Positions 23,241-33,210 of a stretch of DNA of 64,000 bases are shown here, piece after piece. The notes under the pieces were generated by a model. It searched no databases. It was not told the DNA's origin and worked only from the letters and a program-made list of their open reading frames with translations. Location of the stretch: contig OX388350.1 of assembly GCA_947579665.1 (NCBI GenBank), positions 91,779,152 through 91,843,151 of the forward strand, written 5' to 3'. The DNA is from Sympetrum striolatum (Eukaryota > Arthropoda > Insecta > Odonata > Libellulidae). Numbering within the stretch: position 1 is the first letter of the stretch; every line of letters begins with the position of its first letter. The translations under genes were made by a program, and so were the position numbers.

Positions 23241-23296
23241 GGCCATAGGATTCAATTGGAGTATGTCTTGCACTAAACCGAGTACATACCACCGGT
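23241..23296 (+). pseudogene. Cysteine exon, partial copy 1b
   Basis: Second half of the exon (CATAGGATTCAATTGGAGTATG... to CACCG|GTAACC) appears directly after the helicase fragment. The first half and the acceptor are missing. The following ~300 bp match the 3' part of the other cassette copies. Confidence 0.6.
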
Positions 23297-25039
23297 AACC
23301 AATCGTCCATCGATTTCTCGCATTTTTATTTTATGCAGATTTTTATTCTAACTTTACTTTGGCTTATTCCCTTAATTTAACTTTACGAATGTGTATTCAT
23401 TAAGAACTCAACTCTAAAATTCCCGTATCAATTAAACGTGAAATGCTTTCCAAATAATTAGTCTATTATTATATTATTTGTTGAATCTCGATCTCACATT
23501 TCAAAATTATGTATACGATAGACCGTGGTATAATTAAAAAGAAACATAATATAACATATATACCGATTACTCAGGGTAGTCGCCCTTAATGATTTGCTTT
23601 GCTTGCAGTTTGCAAGCACCCATTTACTAGTTACTATATATAAAGCTGCAAATCCGACTCATTGACACAAATTCCTGGGCATTTTTAATCGAGCTAGAAG
23701 GCTGAAATTTTCAGGAGAGATTTATAATTGACAGTCGAGTTGGGAAAAAATCGAAAATTCTCAGATTTTGACCTAGGATTGAGGCCAGAGACGATTATAT
23801 TTTTCGATGTATTTAAACGGGGAAAACGAAAAATGGCCATGCAGAGAAAATTTCTTTCGTTAATTAAAATATGAAAAAGTAATCGTAAAGCAGTAGGACT
23901 TGGTCTGTATTACGTCTGAAAGATTAAAGTTTACTTTTCTTGCGGCCGATTTTAACAGTCCTGCACGAAATTTGCAAAATCTTAGTTTGAACGCCAATTT
24001 TTTACGTTTTTTTCTCCTCATTTTGAAAATTAAATCTATGGCAACAACCATTGTTTGAATCGAAAACAAGTTTGTTTACGATCCTATTTTCATACGCCAT
24101 GATAAAGGTTTGATGCATTTTTAATTATTTTAAATGTTTCTTTCGATATATGTTATAAATGAATGCTGAAAAATGTAAATTTCATCAAAATAGACAGTGG
24201 ATATCTGCACGGTCAATGCAATCGTGAATGCATGCTGTGATAACATAAGTGCATGTAGAGAATACGAGACCATTTATCAACGAAGATAATCGGAAAAGTC
24301 ATGTAAGTTGTGAGATTATTCTAGAATGAAGTACATAGATATTAATATAAATTCATAAATAGGGATATTATTGTAAATAAAAAGGTTTAAGAACAATCTT
24401 TAGAAATACCATAACTGCAAGCAATACGAATCATTAGTTGAACGAACACTATAATTTATTAATATATTATATTTCATAGCTCACTTAACCAAATACATTT
24501 ATCATATACTAAACTCTCATCTAAATGAACAACAAATATCTAATCAGGAAATACATGGTATTATTGAACGATGTTAGGATATCGTTGGTCTACGTATATG
24601 GTGGATTGCTTTTCGAGTGTGTGAGTTTCTGTTCTTTTAATTTTATGCCTATTATGTTTCTTCTTTTCTATTTTAATTACATATAATTATTCTGTCATCC
24701 TTTCCAAAGAGAATTTAAAATTAAGTTCTTTTTCTACGTTTCTTTAATTAATACGTAGTGCACAATTAGTTCGTAGTATATTACGTAATTCAACTTTCAT
24801 CAAAATGAAAAACAGAAATCTACTCATAAAATACACTGATTTCCTTCAACGACCTTCTGATTTCGTTGTTCTACACTGGATAATTCTTGGTTAGTAAAAA
24901 CAATCTTTGCATGTATTATTGTATGAATATAATTTTCCCATCTTCTCCAAACGGACTTTAGAATAAAGTTCTTTTTCTACGTTCCTTAAAACTATTTACA
25001 TAATTACGTTGCCTATTGTCTATTTGTTTATTTAATTAG

Positions 25040-25127
25040 AAACGGGGCTCATTGTCGTAGTAGACGCCATTTAATGAACATAGGATTCAATTGTATTATG
25101 TCTTGCACTGAACCGAATACTACACAG
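25040..25127 (+). other. Cysteine exon, cassette copy 2
   Basis: 88 bp between acceptor TTTAATTAG and CACAG|GTAATC. The frame is open throughout with three cysteines (after NGAH, after GFN and after IMS), ending TEPNTTQ. Compared with copy 3 there is one Gly-to-Ser change. This copy lacks the TATA box and first exon, which are deleted near 24,330, so it is unlikely to be transcribed on its own. Not a recognised family. Confidence 0.45.
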
Positions 25128-25582
25128 GTAATCGTCTATTAATTTTCCGCATTTTATCTTATGCAGATTTTTATTCTGACTTCACTTTGTTTGGCGTATT
25201 TCCATAATATAATTTTACGAATGCGTATTCATTAAAGACACCCGTATCACATAAAGGTGAAAGGCTTTAGAAATAATTATTTTACTATCATATTATTTGG
25301 CGAATCTCGATCTCACTTATTTGAAAATTATGCATACAATAGACAGTGGTATAATTAAAAAAAAATTCTTTCCATATATGTTATAACTGAAGGTTGAAAA
25401 ATGTAACTTTCATCAAAGTGGACAGCGAATATCTGCACGGTCAATGAATTATTCGGTAATACATACTGTGATAACATAAGTTTATGTAGAGAATACGAGA
25501 CCATTGATAAACGAAGATAATCGGAAAAGTCATTTAAGTAGGGAGATTATTCGAGGATGAAGTTGAAAAGTCTATACTGAAT

Positions 25583-25592
25583 CTATAAAAGG
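25583..25592 (+). promoter_or_regulatory. Putative TATA box, cassette copy 3
   Basis: CTATAAAAGG upstream of a putative first exon with donor AAAA|GTAAGT at 25,685. The match to a strong TATA box is better than in copy 1. Confidence 0.45.
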
Positions 25593-25612
25593 GGGATAAG
25601 AAAGCAATTTCG

Positions 25613-25684
25613 ATGTAATATACTCATTAATTACTGATGAAGTACGGTTTATACTGGATCAAGTCTACCAATGCCTGAGTAAAA
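25613..25684 (+). other. Putative first exon, cassette copy 3
   Basis: Conserved with 22,175-22,239 and ends at a perfect GTAAGT donor. A short frame MKYGLYWIKSTNA stops before the donor, so it is more likely leader than coding. Needs transcript evidence. Confidence 0.35.
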
Positions 25685-25899
25685 GTAAGTACAACTGAAA
25701 TTTACATATTCCTAAAATATTACTATCAGAATATTAATGTAAATAATAGTTTTAACGATATTATTTAGAAATAATATAACTGCAAACAATACGAATCATT
25801 AGCATCACAATCGCTATAGTTTAGTATAGTAGTATTTCACTTCATTCTCACTTAACCCAATGCATTCATCGTATTCTAAATTATGTCTAAAAATTTCCT

Positions 25900-26345
25900 T
25901 TGCAATGGCCGTTTCCGATTCCTACTTTATGGCGTTATAATTAATAATAATATTCATAACTTCTCTGATGAAAGCAGGAATATCCCAATTACCACCATTT
26001 CAATAACTAATACTATTAACAAAGACACTCAACCATTCTATAGCCAGAAAAATCTTGCTAGCCGGAATTCGTACCTTGACGTTGGAGTCCTAGCACAGTT
26101 ACCACTTTCTCACCGCACCCGGTGTGTGAGGTATTTTGCCCTTAGTTTCTCTTAAGATCGACAGATAAGCTCCTGCGTCCTGATTCGCGAGCCACCTCAT
26201 AGTGTGGCTTCTTTAGAAGATGTTCCTTTTAGGAGGGGAAGCTATATGTAACGTATGCCTCAATTTCATAATATATACATTGTGATACATTGTAACCGAA
26301 AAGCTCATACAGGCAGCCAAACCCATTGCTGCCCGCCTTTCTTGA
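25900..26345. mobile_element. Insertion in cassette copy 3, unclassified
   Basis: This segment interrupts sequence that is continuous in copy 2 (compare 24,480-24,540). Near its right end is a 6-bp stem GGCAGC (26,312-26,317) / GCTGCC (26,328-26,333), reminiscent of the LINE-tail stem-loops elsewhere in the window. A 90-codon frame at 25,883-26,155 has no motif I recognise. It could be a truncated LINE tail. Confidence 0.35.
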
Positions 26346-26849
26346 AGGACCATATTATAATTGAATATCAAGAAAGTGTAACTTTCATTTAAATGAACAA
26401 CAAATATCTACACAAGAAATAAAATTATATCCTTGAACGATGTTAGGATTATACGTATATGGTGGATTGCCTTTCGTGTGTGAAAATTGTGCTTTTTATT
26501 GTATGCCTATTATGTATCTTCTTTTCTATTTTAATAACATATAATTATTCTTTCTATACTATCTTATCCATACAGAATGTAAAATTAAGATAAATTTTCG
26601 TTTTTTTAATTAATACGTAGTACCTTACGTATTGATATGGGATACAGCTGGGGAAACGATAAATGTCCATGAAGAACCAATTGTTTTCATTCACGTAAGC
26701 ATGAAAAATGTACTTACAGGAGAGAATTTAACTGAATTATACCTCAAAGAGGAATTTTTATTTTTCCAGCACCCAATTTCGCCATGTCGGCAACATCTTA
26801 AATTAAACAAAAATTAATACTGTTTTTATTTGCACCCTTCCCAAGATCA

Positions 26850-27000
26850 AAACTTTGGCTACGACCATTATTTGGAATACAAATTTGTTTGCAGTTCAAA
26901 TAACATACGCCGTGATGAAAGTATGAAGTTTTTGAAATATGTTTCAATATTATTTTGTTTGTAATATTAATATACATCAAGAAAATTTAACTTTCATCAA
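26850..27000 (+). repeat. Partial copy of the 5' block
   Basis: GCTACGACCATTATTTGGAA...CATACGCCGTGATGAAAG matches about 21,825-21,900 and 24,040-24,115, followed by AACTTTCATCAAAAT. It marks a further internal duplication within unit 2. Confidence 0.6.
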
Positions 27001-27278
27001 AATAAACAACAAAAATCTACTCATAAAATACGCTGATTTCCTTCAACGACCTTTGGATTACGTTTTTCTACGTATTAGCTGGATGATTCTTCGTAAGTAA
27101 AACAATTTCTGCGATTAAAAATGCATGCTTACTATGTTTACTCTTTTCTATTGTATTCACCTCAAATTATTTTTCCATATTCTGCAAACGGGCTTTAGAA
27201 TTAAGTTCTTTTTCTACGTTTTTCAAAATCATTTACATAGATACGTTGTCTGTAGCATATTTGTTTGTTTGTAATTAG

Positions 27279-27366
27279 AAACGGAGCTCATTGTCGTGGT
27301 AGACGCCATTTAATGAACATAGGATTCAATTGCATTATGTCTTGCACTGAACCGAATACTACACAG
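27279..27366 (+). other. Cysteine exon, cassette copy 3 (best preserved)
   Basis: 88 bp, acceptor GTAATTAG and donor CACAG|GTAATC. It enters with 1 nt completing a codon and leaves in phase 0. It reads NGAHCRGRRHLMNIGFNC then IMSCTEPNTTQ, i.e. C-x12-C-x3-C. Together with the TATA box at 25,583 and first exon at 25,613 this is the one cassette that still has all recognised parts, although other exons (signal peptide, stop) are not identified. A weak resemblance to N-G-x-x-C...C-x3-C stretches of small secreted arthropod peptides is an impression, not evidence. Confidence 0.5.
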
Positions 27367-27719
27367 GTAATCGTCTATTTATTTTCCGCATTTTTATCTT
27401 ATTCAGATTTTTATTCTAATTTTGTCTTGATTGGCGTATTTCCTTAATTTAATTTTACGAATGCATATTCATTAAAGACTCAACTTCAAATCTCCCGTAT
27501 TAAATAAGCGTAGAAGGCCTTCGAAATCCAAAGGGGGACGTCCTAAAACCTTGAACGACCTTCGGATTATGTTGTTCTACGTGTTTGCTGGATAATTTTT
27601 GTTAGTTAGCAAATTTTTTTCCCAACATCTCCATACGGGCTTTTAATTAAACTTCTTTTTCTACATTCTTCAAAATTATTCGGCTACGTTGAATAATTTC
27701 TATTTTTTTATTTAATTAG

Positions 27720-27806
27720 AAACGGAGCTCATTGTGCCGCTTTAGACGCCATTTAACGTACATAGAATTCAATTGAAGTATGTCTTGCACTGACCGAGTA
27801 CTACAA
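27720..27806 (+). pseudogene. Cysteine exon, cassette copy 4 (decayed)
   Basis: Same acceptor (TTTAATTAG) and start, but a frameshift after the first Cys codon leads to a stop, and the donor is damaged (TACAAGTAAC). Clearly dead. Confidence 0.6.
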
Positions 27807-28079
27807 GTAACGAATCCTCTATCGATTTTTCGGATTTTTATCTTACGAAGATTTTTATTATTTCTTAACTTTGTTTGGTGCATTTCCTTAATTTAATTTT
27901 ACGTATGCGTATTCTTTAAGGTCTCAACTGCAAAACTTCCGTCTCAATTAAGTGTGAAAGGCTTTCGAAATAATTATTATATTATTAGATGAAACTCGAT
28001 CTCATATTTGAAAATTATGTATACGATAGACAGTAGTATAATTAAAAAGAAACATATCCCTTCATAATTTTCTTTGCTT

Positions 28080-28460
28080 GAAAAAAGGGTAAAAAAAAAT
28101 CCTGAAAATCGCCACAATACATTTTAAACGGCCGATTTTTGCCCCGACCTACAATCGAACCCGGGATATTTTCCATAAAACTCATTTATGGTTTCGATAG
28201 ATCATGTTCATATATATAGGTTCCTTGAGTTTTGATTCTCTACCTATCCGGGAAGTATTTTATTTAAATTCCCGAAAATCAATGCAATGCATTTAAACGG
28301 GAAAAATCGGGACTTTGGGGCCCTCTGGAATCGAACCCATGACACTGAGGTTCAATATCGCAATTTTTCTGGTGGTTACACGTTATGGCCAATATGTCGT
28401 AAAAATTTCAAGTCAATGACGCTTGTGGTTTAGGCTGTGAATTTGTATCCTCTCTATATA
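28080..28460 (-). mobile_element. Helitron-like modular repeat, truncated minus copy
   Basis: Starts inside the third module (minus strand) directly after the broken end of Helitron-like unit 2, then carries motifs near 28,154 (ATCGAACCCGGGAT) and 28,331 (AATCGAACCCATG) and the normal CGCTTGTGGTTTAGGCTGTG end. Confidence 0.75.
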
Positions 28461-28471
28461 TATATATATAT

Positions 28472-29115
28472 ACGAGTAAAATGTAGCTTGCATACTGCAA
28501 GCAGATCGGCAATACTAATTTCATATTGGCATCATATCGGGACGGTCCTCAAAAGAAAAAAAAAAGGATTTAATTTTTTCTGAAAATTCGCTGAAATTTA
28601 ATCGTCTGGCATCAAACCCGGGTCTTACTGGTAAACCTACTATGAAACACAATAGAAAAACACCATCTCTAACTATGTGTGAAAATTCAAGCAGAAATAT
28701 CGGCTATAACTGCCTCAAAAAACGTTCTAATTTTCACGAATGTTAATGCCTCTCGAGACTCGAACCAAGGACGATCGTGGAAATCTAAAACATGATTTTT
28801 GCCCCGACCTAGCATCGAACCATGACTAAATTCTAAAATGTCTTTCTGATTTTCGTTGGATACGCACGGCTTCTAGCGATCCCTGGAGTTTCAACTTTTT
28901 CTCTCTCCGGGAAGTGCCTCAAAAAAATTTTCGAAAATCCCCGCCATGTATTCTTATGGAAAAAATAGCGACTTTGGGGCCCTCTGGAATCGAACCCATA
29001 ACCATGAGGATCAAAATCGCAATTTTTCTGGCGGTTACACGTTATGGCCAATACGTCGTAAAAATTTCAAGTCAAGGACGCTTGTGTTTAGGCTGTGAAT
29101 TAGTATCCTATCTAT
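28472..29115 (-). mobile_element. Helitron-like modular repeat, minus copy missing two modules
   Basis: ACGAG 28,472-28,476, hairpin just after, modules near 28,612 and 28,757. The sequence then jumps from the fifth module to the second (ATTTTTGCCCCGACCTAGC at about 28,796), skipping modules 3 and 4. It finishes with the first-module motif near 28,990 and a CTAT microsatellite (29,107-29,131). Confidence 0.75.
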
Positions 29116-29238
29116 CTATCTATCTATCTATATAGGTATATCCATGAATGAATCCGGAGAAGCATCTATATATAATAGATATGATATATGAATGAATCCG
29201 GAGAAGCATCTATATATAATAGATATTCATATATATAT

Positions 29239-29760
29239 ACGAGTAAAATGTTGCTTGCATACTGCAAGCAGATCGACAACACTAATTTCATATCGGCATT
29301 ATATCGGGACGGTCCTCAAAAGAAAAAAAAAGGATTTAATTTTTTCTTAAAATTTGCTGAAATGTCATCGTCTGGCATCGAACCCGGGTCTTACTGAAAA
29401 CCTACTATGAAACACAATAGAAGATCACCATCTCTAACTATGTGTGAAAATTCAAGCAGAAATATTGGCTATAACTGCCTCAAAAGACGCTCTAATGTTC
29501 ACAATTGTAAATGGCTCTCGGGACTCGAACCAAGGACGATCTTGGAAATTTAAAAAATGTTTCTGAAAGTTATTATTGATCTCAATCTATATGCCAAATT
29601 TCAAGTTTCTATATTATTGGAAAAGGTTTCAAAATAATTCCTAAAATTCGGATCAACTTCTGATTGCAGAGACACCTGTTTTGAGTTTGTATCCTCTCTA
29701 TCTATTATATATAGATGCTTCTCCGGATTCACTCATGATATACCCAGATACCCAGATAGG
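29239..29760 (-). mobile_element. Helitron-like modular repeat, minus copy truncated in module 4
   Basis: ACGAG 29,239-29,243, hairpin, modules near 29,378 and 29,526, then GAGACACCTG is joined directly to TTTTGAGTTTGTATCC of the opposite end. Three modules deleted. It is preceded at 29,140-29,235 by two copies of the GAATCCGGAGAAGCATC border. Confidence 0.75.
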
Positions 29761-30931
29761 ATACTAATTCACAGCCTAAACCACAAGCGTGATTGACTTG
29801 AAATTTTTACGATGTATTGACCATAATGTGTAACCGCCAGAAAAAATGTGATTTTGAACCTCGGTGCCATGGGTTCGATTCCAGAAGGCCCCAAAGTCGC
29901 GATTTTCCCCATAAGAATACAGGGCGGGGATTTTCCAAAATTTTTTTGAGGCCCTTTCCGGAAAAAGGGGGGAATTGAAATTCGAGGGACCGCTAGAAGC
30001 CGTGCATATCCAACGAAAATCAAAAAGACATCTTCGAATTTTGTCCATGGTTCGATGCTAGGTCGGTGCAAAAATCGGCCGTTTAAAATGCATTGCGGCG
30101 ATTTTTAAGATTTTTTTTGGATCCTTTCCCGATAACATGGATACTTGAAACTCGGCACGTCGATAGACATCATGAATATGTATCATAATCAAATTTTAGA
30201 TGTTCGCTGATGGTCCTTGGTTCGATCCCAGAGGGCCATTTGCACTTCTCAATGCATTTCTTACGGAGATAACGCAAACAAATTTTAGGTACTTCCCGGC
30301 ACGATATCGACTTCAAGCTATGCATATAGAAAGATAAAGTACATACAAATCAAACAGTACATTCACAGCTATCAATGTGTCCTGGGTTCAACACCAGGTT
30401 TCTCTGCAATCAGAAGTTGATCTGATATTTAGGAATTATTTTGAAACCTTTGCCAATAATATAGAAACTTCAAATTCGGCGTATAGATAGAGATCATAAA
30501 CAACTTTCAGAAACATGTTTTAGATTTCCAAGATCGTCCTTGGTTCGAATCCAGAGAGCCATTTAATTTCGTGAAAATTAAAACATCTTTTGAGGCAGTT
30601 GTAGCCCATATTTCTGCCTGAATTTTCACACATAGTTAGAGATGGTGTTGTTCTATTGTGCTGCATAGTAAGTTCACAGTATAGATCCGGGTTCGATGCC
30701 AGACGATGGAATTTCAGCGAATTTTAAGAAAAATTTCAATCCATTTTTTTCTTTTGATGGCCGTCCCGATATGATGCCGACATGAAAATAGTGTTGTCGA
30801 TCTGCTTGCAGTATGCAAGCTACATTTTACTCCTATGCATTTTTTTTCTTTTGACCGCCTTCCCGATATGATGCCGACATGAAATTAGTGTTGCCGATCT
30901 GCTTGCAGTATGCAAGATACATTTTACTCGT
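29760..30931 (+). mobile_element. Helitron-like modular repeat, complete plus copy with doubled end
   Basis: Head-to-head with the previous copy. Variant second module shared with the 17.6-kb copy. Motifs near 29,872, 30,050, 30,218, 30,383, 30,541 and 30,690. The hairpin end occurs twice, at about 30,803-30,820 and 30,899-30,916, the second ending CTCGT (30,927-30,931). Confidence 0.8.
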
Positions 30932-30946
30932 ATATATATCTATTAT

Positions 30947-32035
30947 ACGAGTAAAATGTTGCTTGCATACTGCAAGCAGATCGACAACACTAATTTCATA
31001 TCGGCAATATATCGGGACGGTCCTTAAAAGAAAAAAAAAAGGTTGAAATTTTTCTTAAAATTTGGAGACATATGATCGTCTGGCATCGAACCCGGGTCTT
31101 TTCAGTGATACTTACCATGCAGCACAATAGAACATCACCATCTCTAACTAAGTGTGAAAATTTAAGCAGAAATATGGACTACAATTGCCTCAAAAGACGT
31201 TCTAATTTTCACGAATTTAAATGGCTCTCTGGATTCGAACCAAGGACGATCTGGGAAATCTAAAAATTGTTTCTGAAAGTTATTTATGATCTTTATCTAT
31301 ATGCCGAATTTGAAGGTTCTATCTTATTGGCAAAGGTTTCAAAATAATTCCTAAAAATCAGATCAACTTCTGATTGCAGAGACACCTGGTGTCGAACCCA
31401 GGACACATTGATAAGTGTGATTGTACTGTTTGATTTGTATGTACTTGATCTTTCTACAGGCCAAGTTTGAAGTCGGTATCGTTCCGGGAAGTACCTAAAA
31501 TTTGTTTCCGTTATCTCCGTAAGAAATGCATTGAGAAATTTAAATGTCCCTCTGGGATCGAACCAAGGACCATCAGCGAATATGTAAAATTCGATTATGA
31601 TATATTTTCATGATATCTAACCTCATACCGAATTTCAAGTTTCTATGCCATCGGATAAGGGTTCAAAAAAAATCTTAAAAATCGACACAATGCATTTTAA
31701 ACGGCCGATTTTTGCCCCGACCTAGCATCGAACCAAGGATAATATTCGTAGATGTATTTATGGTTTACTTTAGATATGCACGGCATCTAGCGATCCCTTG
31801 AATTTCAACTCTCTCCTTTTCCGGTAAGTGTCTCAAAAAAAATTTCGAAAATCCCCGCCATGTAATCTTATGGGGAAAATCGGGACTTTGGGGCCTTCTG
31901 GAATCGAACCCATGACACTGAGGTTCAAAATCGCAATTTTTCTGGCGGCTACACGTTATGGCCAATATGTCGTAAAAATTTCAAGTCAATGACGCTTGTG
32001 GTTTGGCCTGTGAGTTTGTATCCTCTCTATATATA
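30947..32035 (-). mobile_element. Helitron-like modular repeat, complete minus copy
   Basis: ACGAG 30,947-30,951, tail-to-tail with the previous copy across 15 TA-rich bases. Module motifs near 31,086, 31,234, 31,391, 31,557, 31,729 and 31,903. It ends with CGCTTGTGGTTTGGCC and a TA microsatellite. Confidence 0.8.
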
Positions 32036-32039
32036 TATA

Positions 32040-33196
32040 TATATGGATACATGAATGAATCCGGAGAAGCATCTATATATAATAGATATAGACGCTTCTC
32101 CGGATATACAAATTCACAACCTAAACTACAAGCGTCATTGATCTGAAATTTTTATGACATATTGGCCATAACGTAAAACTCCCAGGAAAAAAGCGACTTT
32201 GATCCTCAGTGTCATGGGTTCGATTCCAGAGGGCCCCAAAGTCCCGATTTTTCCCGTTTAAATGCATTGCTTTGATTTTCGGGAATTTTAAAGAAATACT
32301 TCCCGTATAGGTAGAGAATCGAAACTCAAGGAGCCTTTAAATATGGTCATGATCTATCGAAAACATAAATGAGTTTTACGAAAAATATCCATGGTTCGAT
32401 GCTAGGTCCGGGCAAAAATCGGCCGTTTAAAATGCATTGTGGCGATTTTTAAGATTTTTTTTGGACCCCTTCCCGATGGCATGGAAACTTGAAATTCGGC
32501 ATGGGGTTGGATATCATAGATTTATTTCATAATCAAATTTTACATATTCGCTGTCGGTCCTTGGTTCGATCCCAGAGAGCCATTTACATTCGTCAATGCA
32601 TTTCTTATGGAGATAACAGAAAAAGGTTTTAGGTACTTCCCGGCAAGATATCGACTTCAAACTTTGTATGAAATAAGATCCTAATATAATCCGAATAAGT
32701 CCTAATAAGTCATACTGTGCAATCACAGCTACCAATATTTCCTGCGTTCGACACCAGGCGTCTCTACAATCAGTAGATTAGCCGATTTTTAAGAATTAAT
32801 TTAAACCCCTTCCCAATAATGTTAAAACATGAAATTAGGTATATAGATAGAGAACATAGATAGATTTCAAAAACATGTTTTAAATTTCCTAGATCGTCCT
32901 TGGTTCGAATCCAGAGAGCCATTTACATTATTAAAAAGTAGAACGTAGTTTGAGGCAGTTGTAGCCAATATTTTTGGTTGAATTTTCACACATAGTTAGA
33001 GATGGTGATATTCTATTGTGCTGCATAGTAAGTTCACCAGTAAGATACGGGTTCGATGCCAGACGATGAAATTGCAGCAAATTTTAAGAATATTTTCAAT
33101 TCTTTTTTTTTTCTTTTGAGGACCGTCCCGATATGATGCCCATATAAAATTAGTGTTGTCGATCTGTTTGCAGTATGCAAGCTACATTTTACTCGT
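32040..33196 (+). mobile_element. Helitron-like modular repeat, complete plus copy
   Basis: A good reference copy: module motifs near 32,217, 32,393, 32,563, 32,744, 32,901 and 33,050, spaced 150-180 bp. In the sixth module, CATAGTTAGAGATGG (A-box-like) precedes GGGTTCGATGCCAG (B-box-like) by about 50 bp. Hairpin near 33,163-33,182 and CTCGT 33,192-33,196. Confidence 0.8.
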
Positions 33197-33210
33197 ATAT
33201 ATATATAGGT

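Larger units (their letters stand above)
21414..23631 (+). mobile_element. Helitron-like unit 1 with CTAGT 3' end
   Basis: The 5' end TACTATATATAAAGCTGC resembles Helitron 5' termini, which commonly open with a TA-rich run followed by AAAGCTG-like sequence. The 3' end has a perfect 8-bp hairpin TGCTTGCA/TGCAAGCA (23,600-23,618), an 8-nt spacer and CTAGT (23,627-23,631). A hairpin shortly before CTRRT is the defining Helitron 3' structure. The next unit's 5' end follows at once. Inside are a TATA box and first exon, a cysteine exon, a nested SINE, a Helitron helicase C-terminus and part of a second cysteine exon. Non-autonomous as it stands. Confidence 0.75.
23632..28079 (+). mobile_element. 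Helitron-like unit 2, internally reiterated, 3' hairpin lost
   Basis: Starts with TACTATATATAAAGCTGC immediately after the CTAGT of unit 1 and repeats the same 5' block to about 24,330 (with the promoter region deleted). It then contains cassette copies 2, 3 and 4. The copies share long intron-like sequences (CTTTTTCTACGTT runs, CAAACGGNCTTTAGAAT) and a ~330-bp 3' segment ending near GACAGTGGTATAATTAAAA. The 3' end reaches CTTTGCTTG at 28,079, matching unit 1 up to the hairpin's left arm, and is then replaced by a modular-repeat copy. Confidence 0.65.

Noticed and set aside
22870..23310. 146-codon minus-strand frame
   Set aside because: Lies opposite the Helitron helicase fragment and a GC-rich patch; the plus strand carries the recognisable protein.
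26632..26817. 61-codon frame in cassette copy 3 followed by GTAAGC
   Set aside because: Not present in the other cassette copies and no identifiable protein; the candidate donor is weak evidence by itself.
17556..33196. True tRNA genes at the GGTTCGATTCC motifs
   Set aside because: No complete cloverleaf, acceptor stem or anticodon arm could be drawn; only T-arm-like motifs and weak A-box traces.
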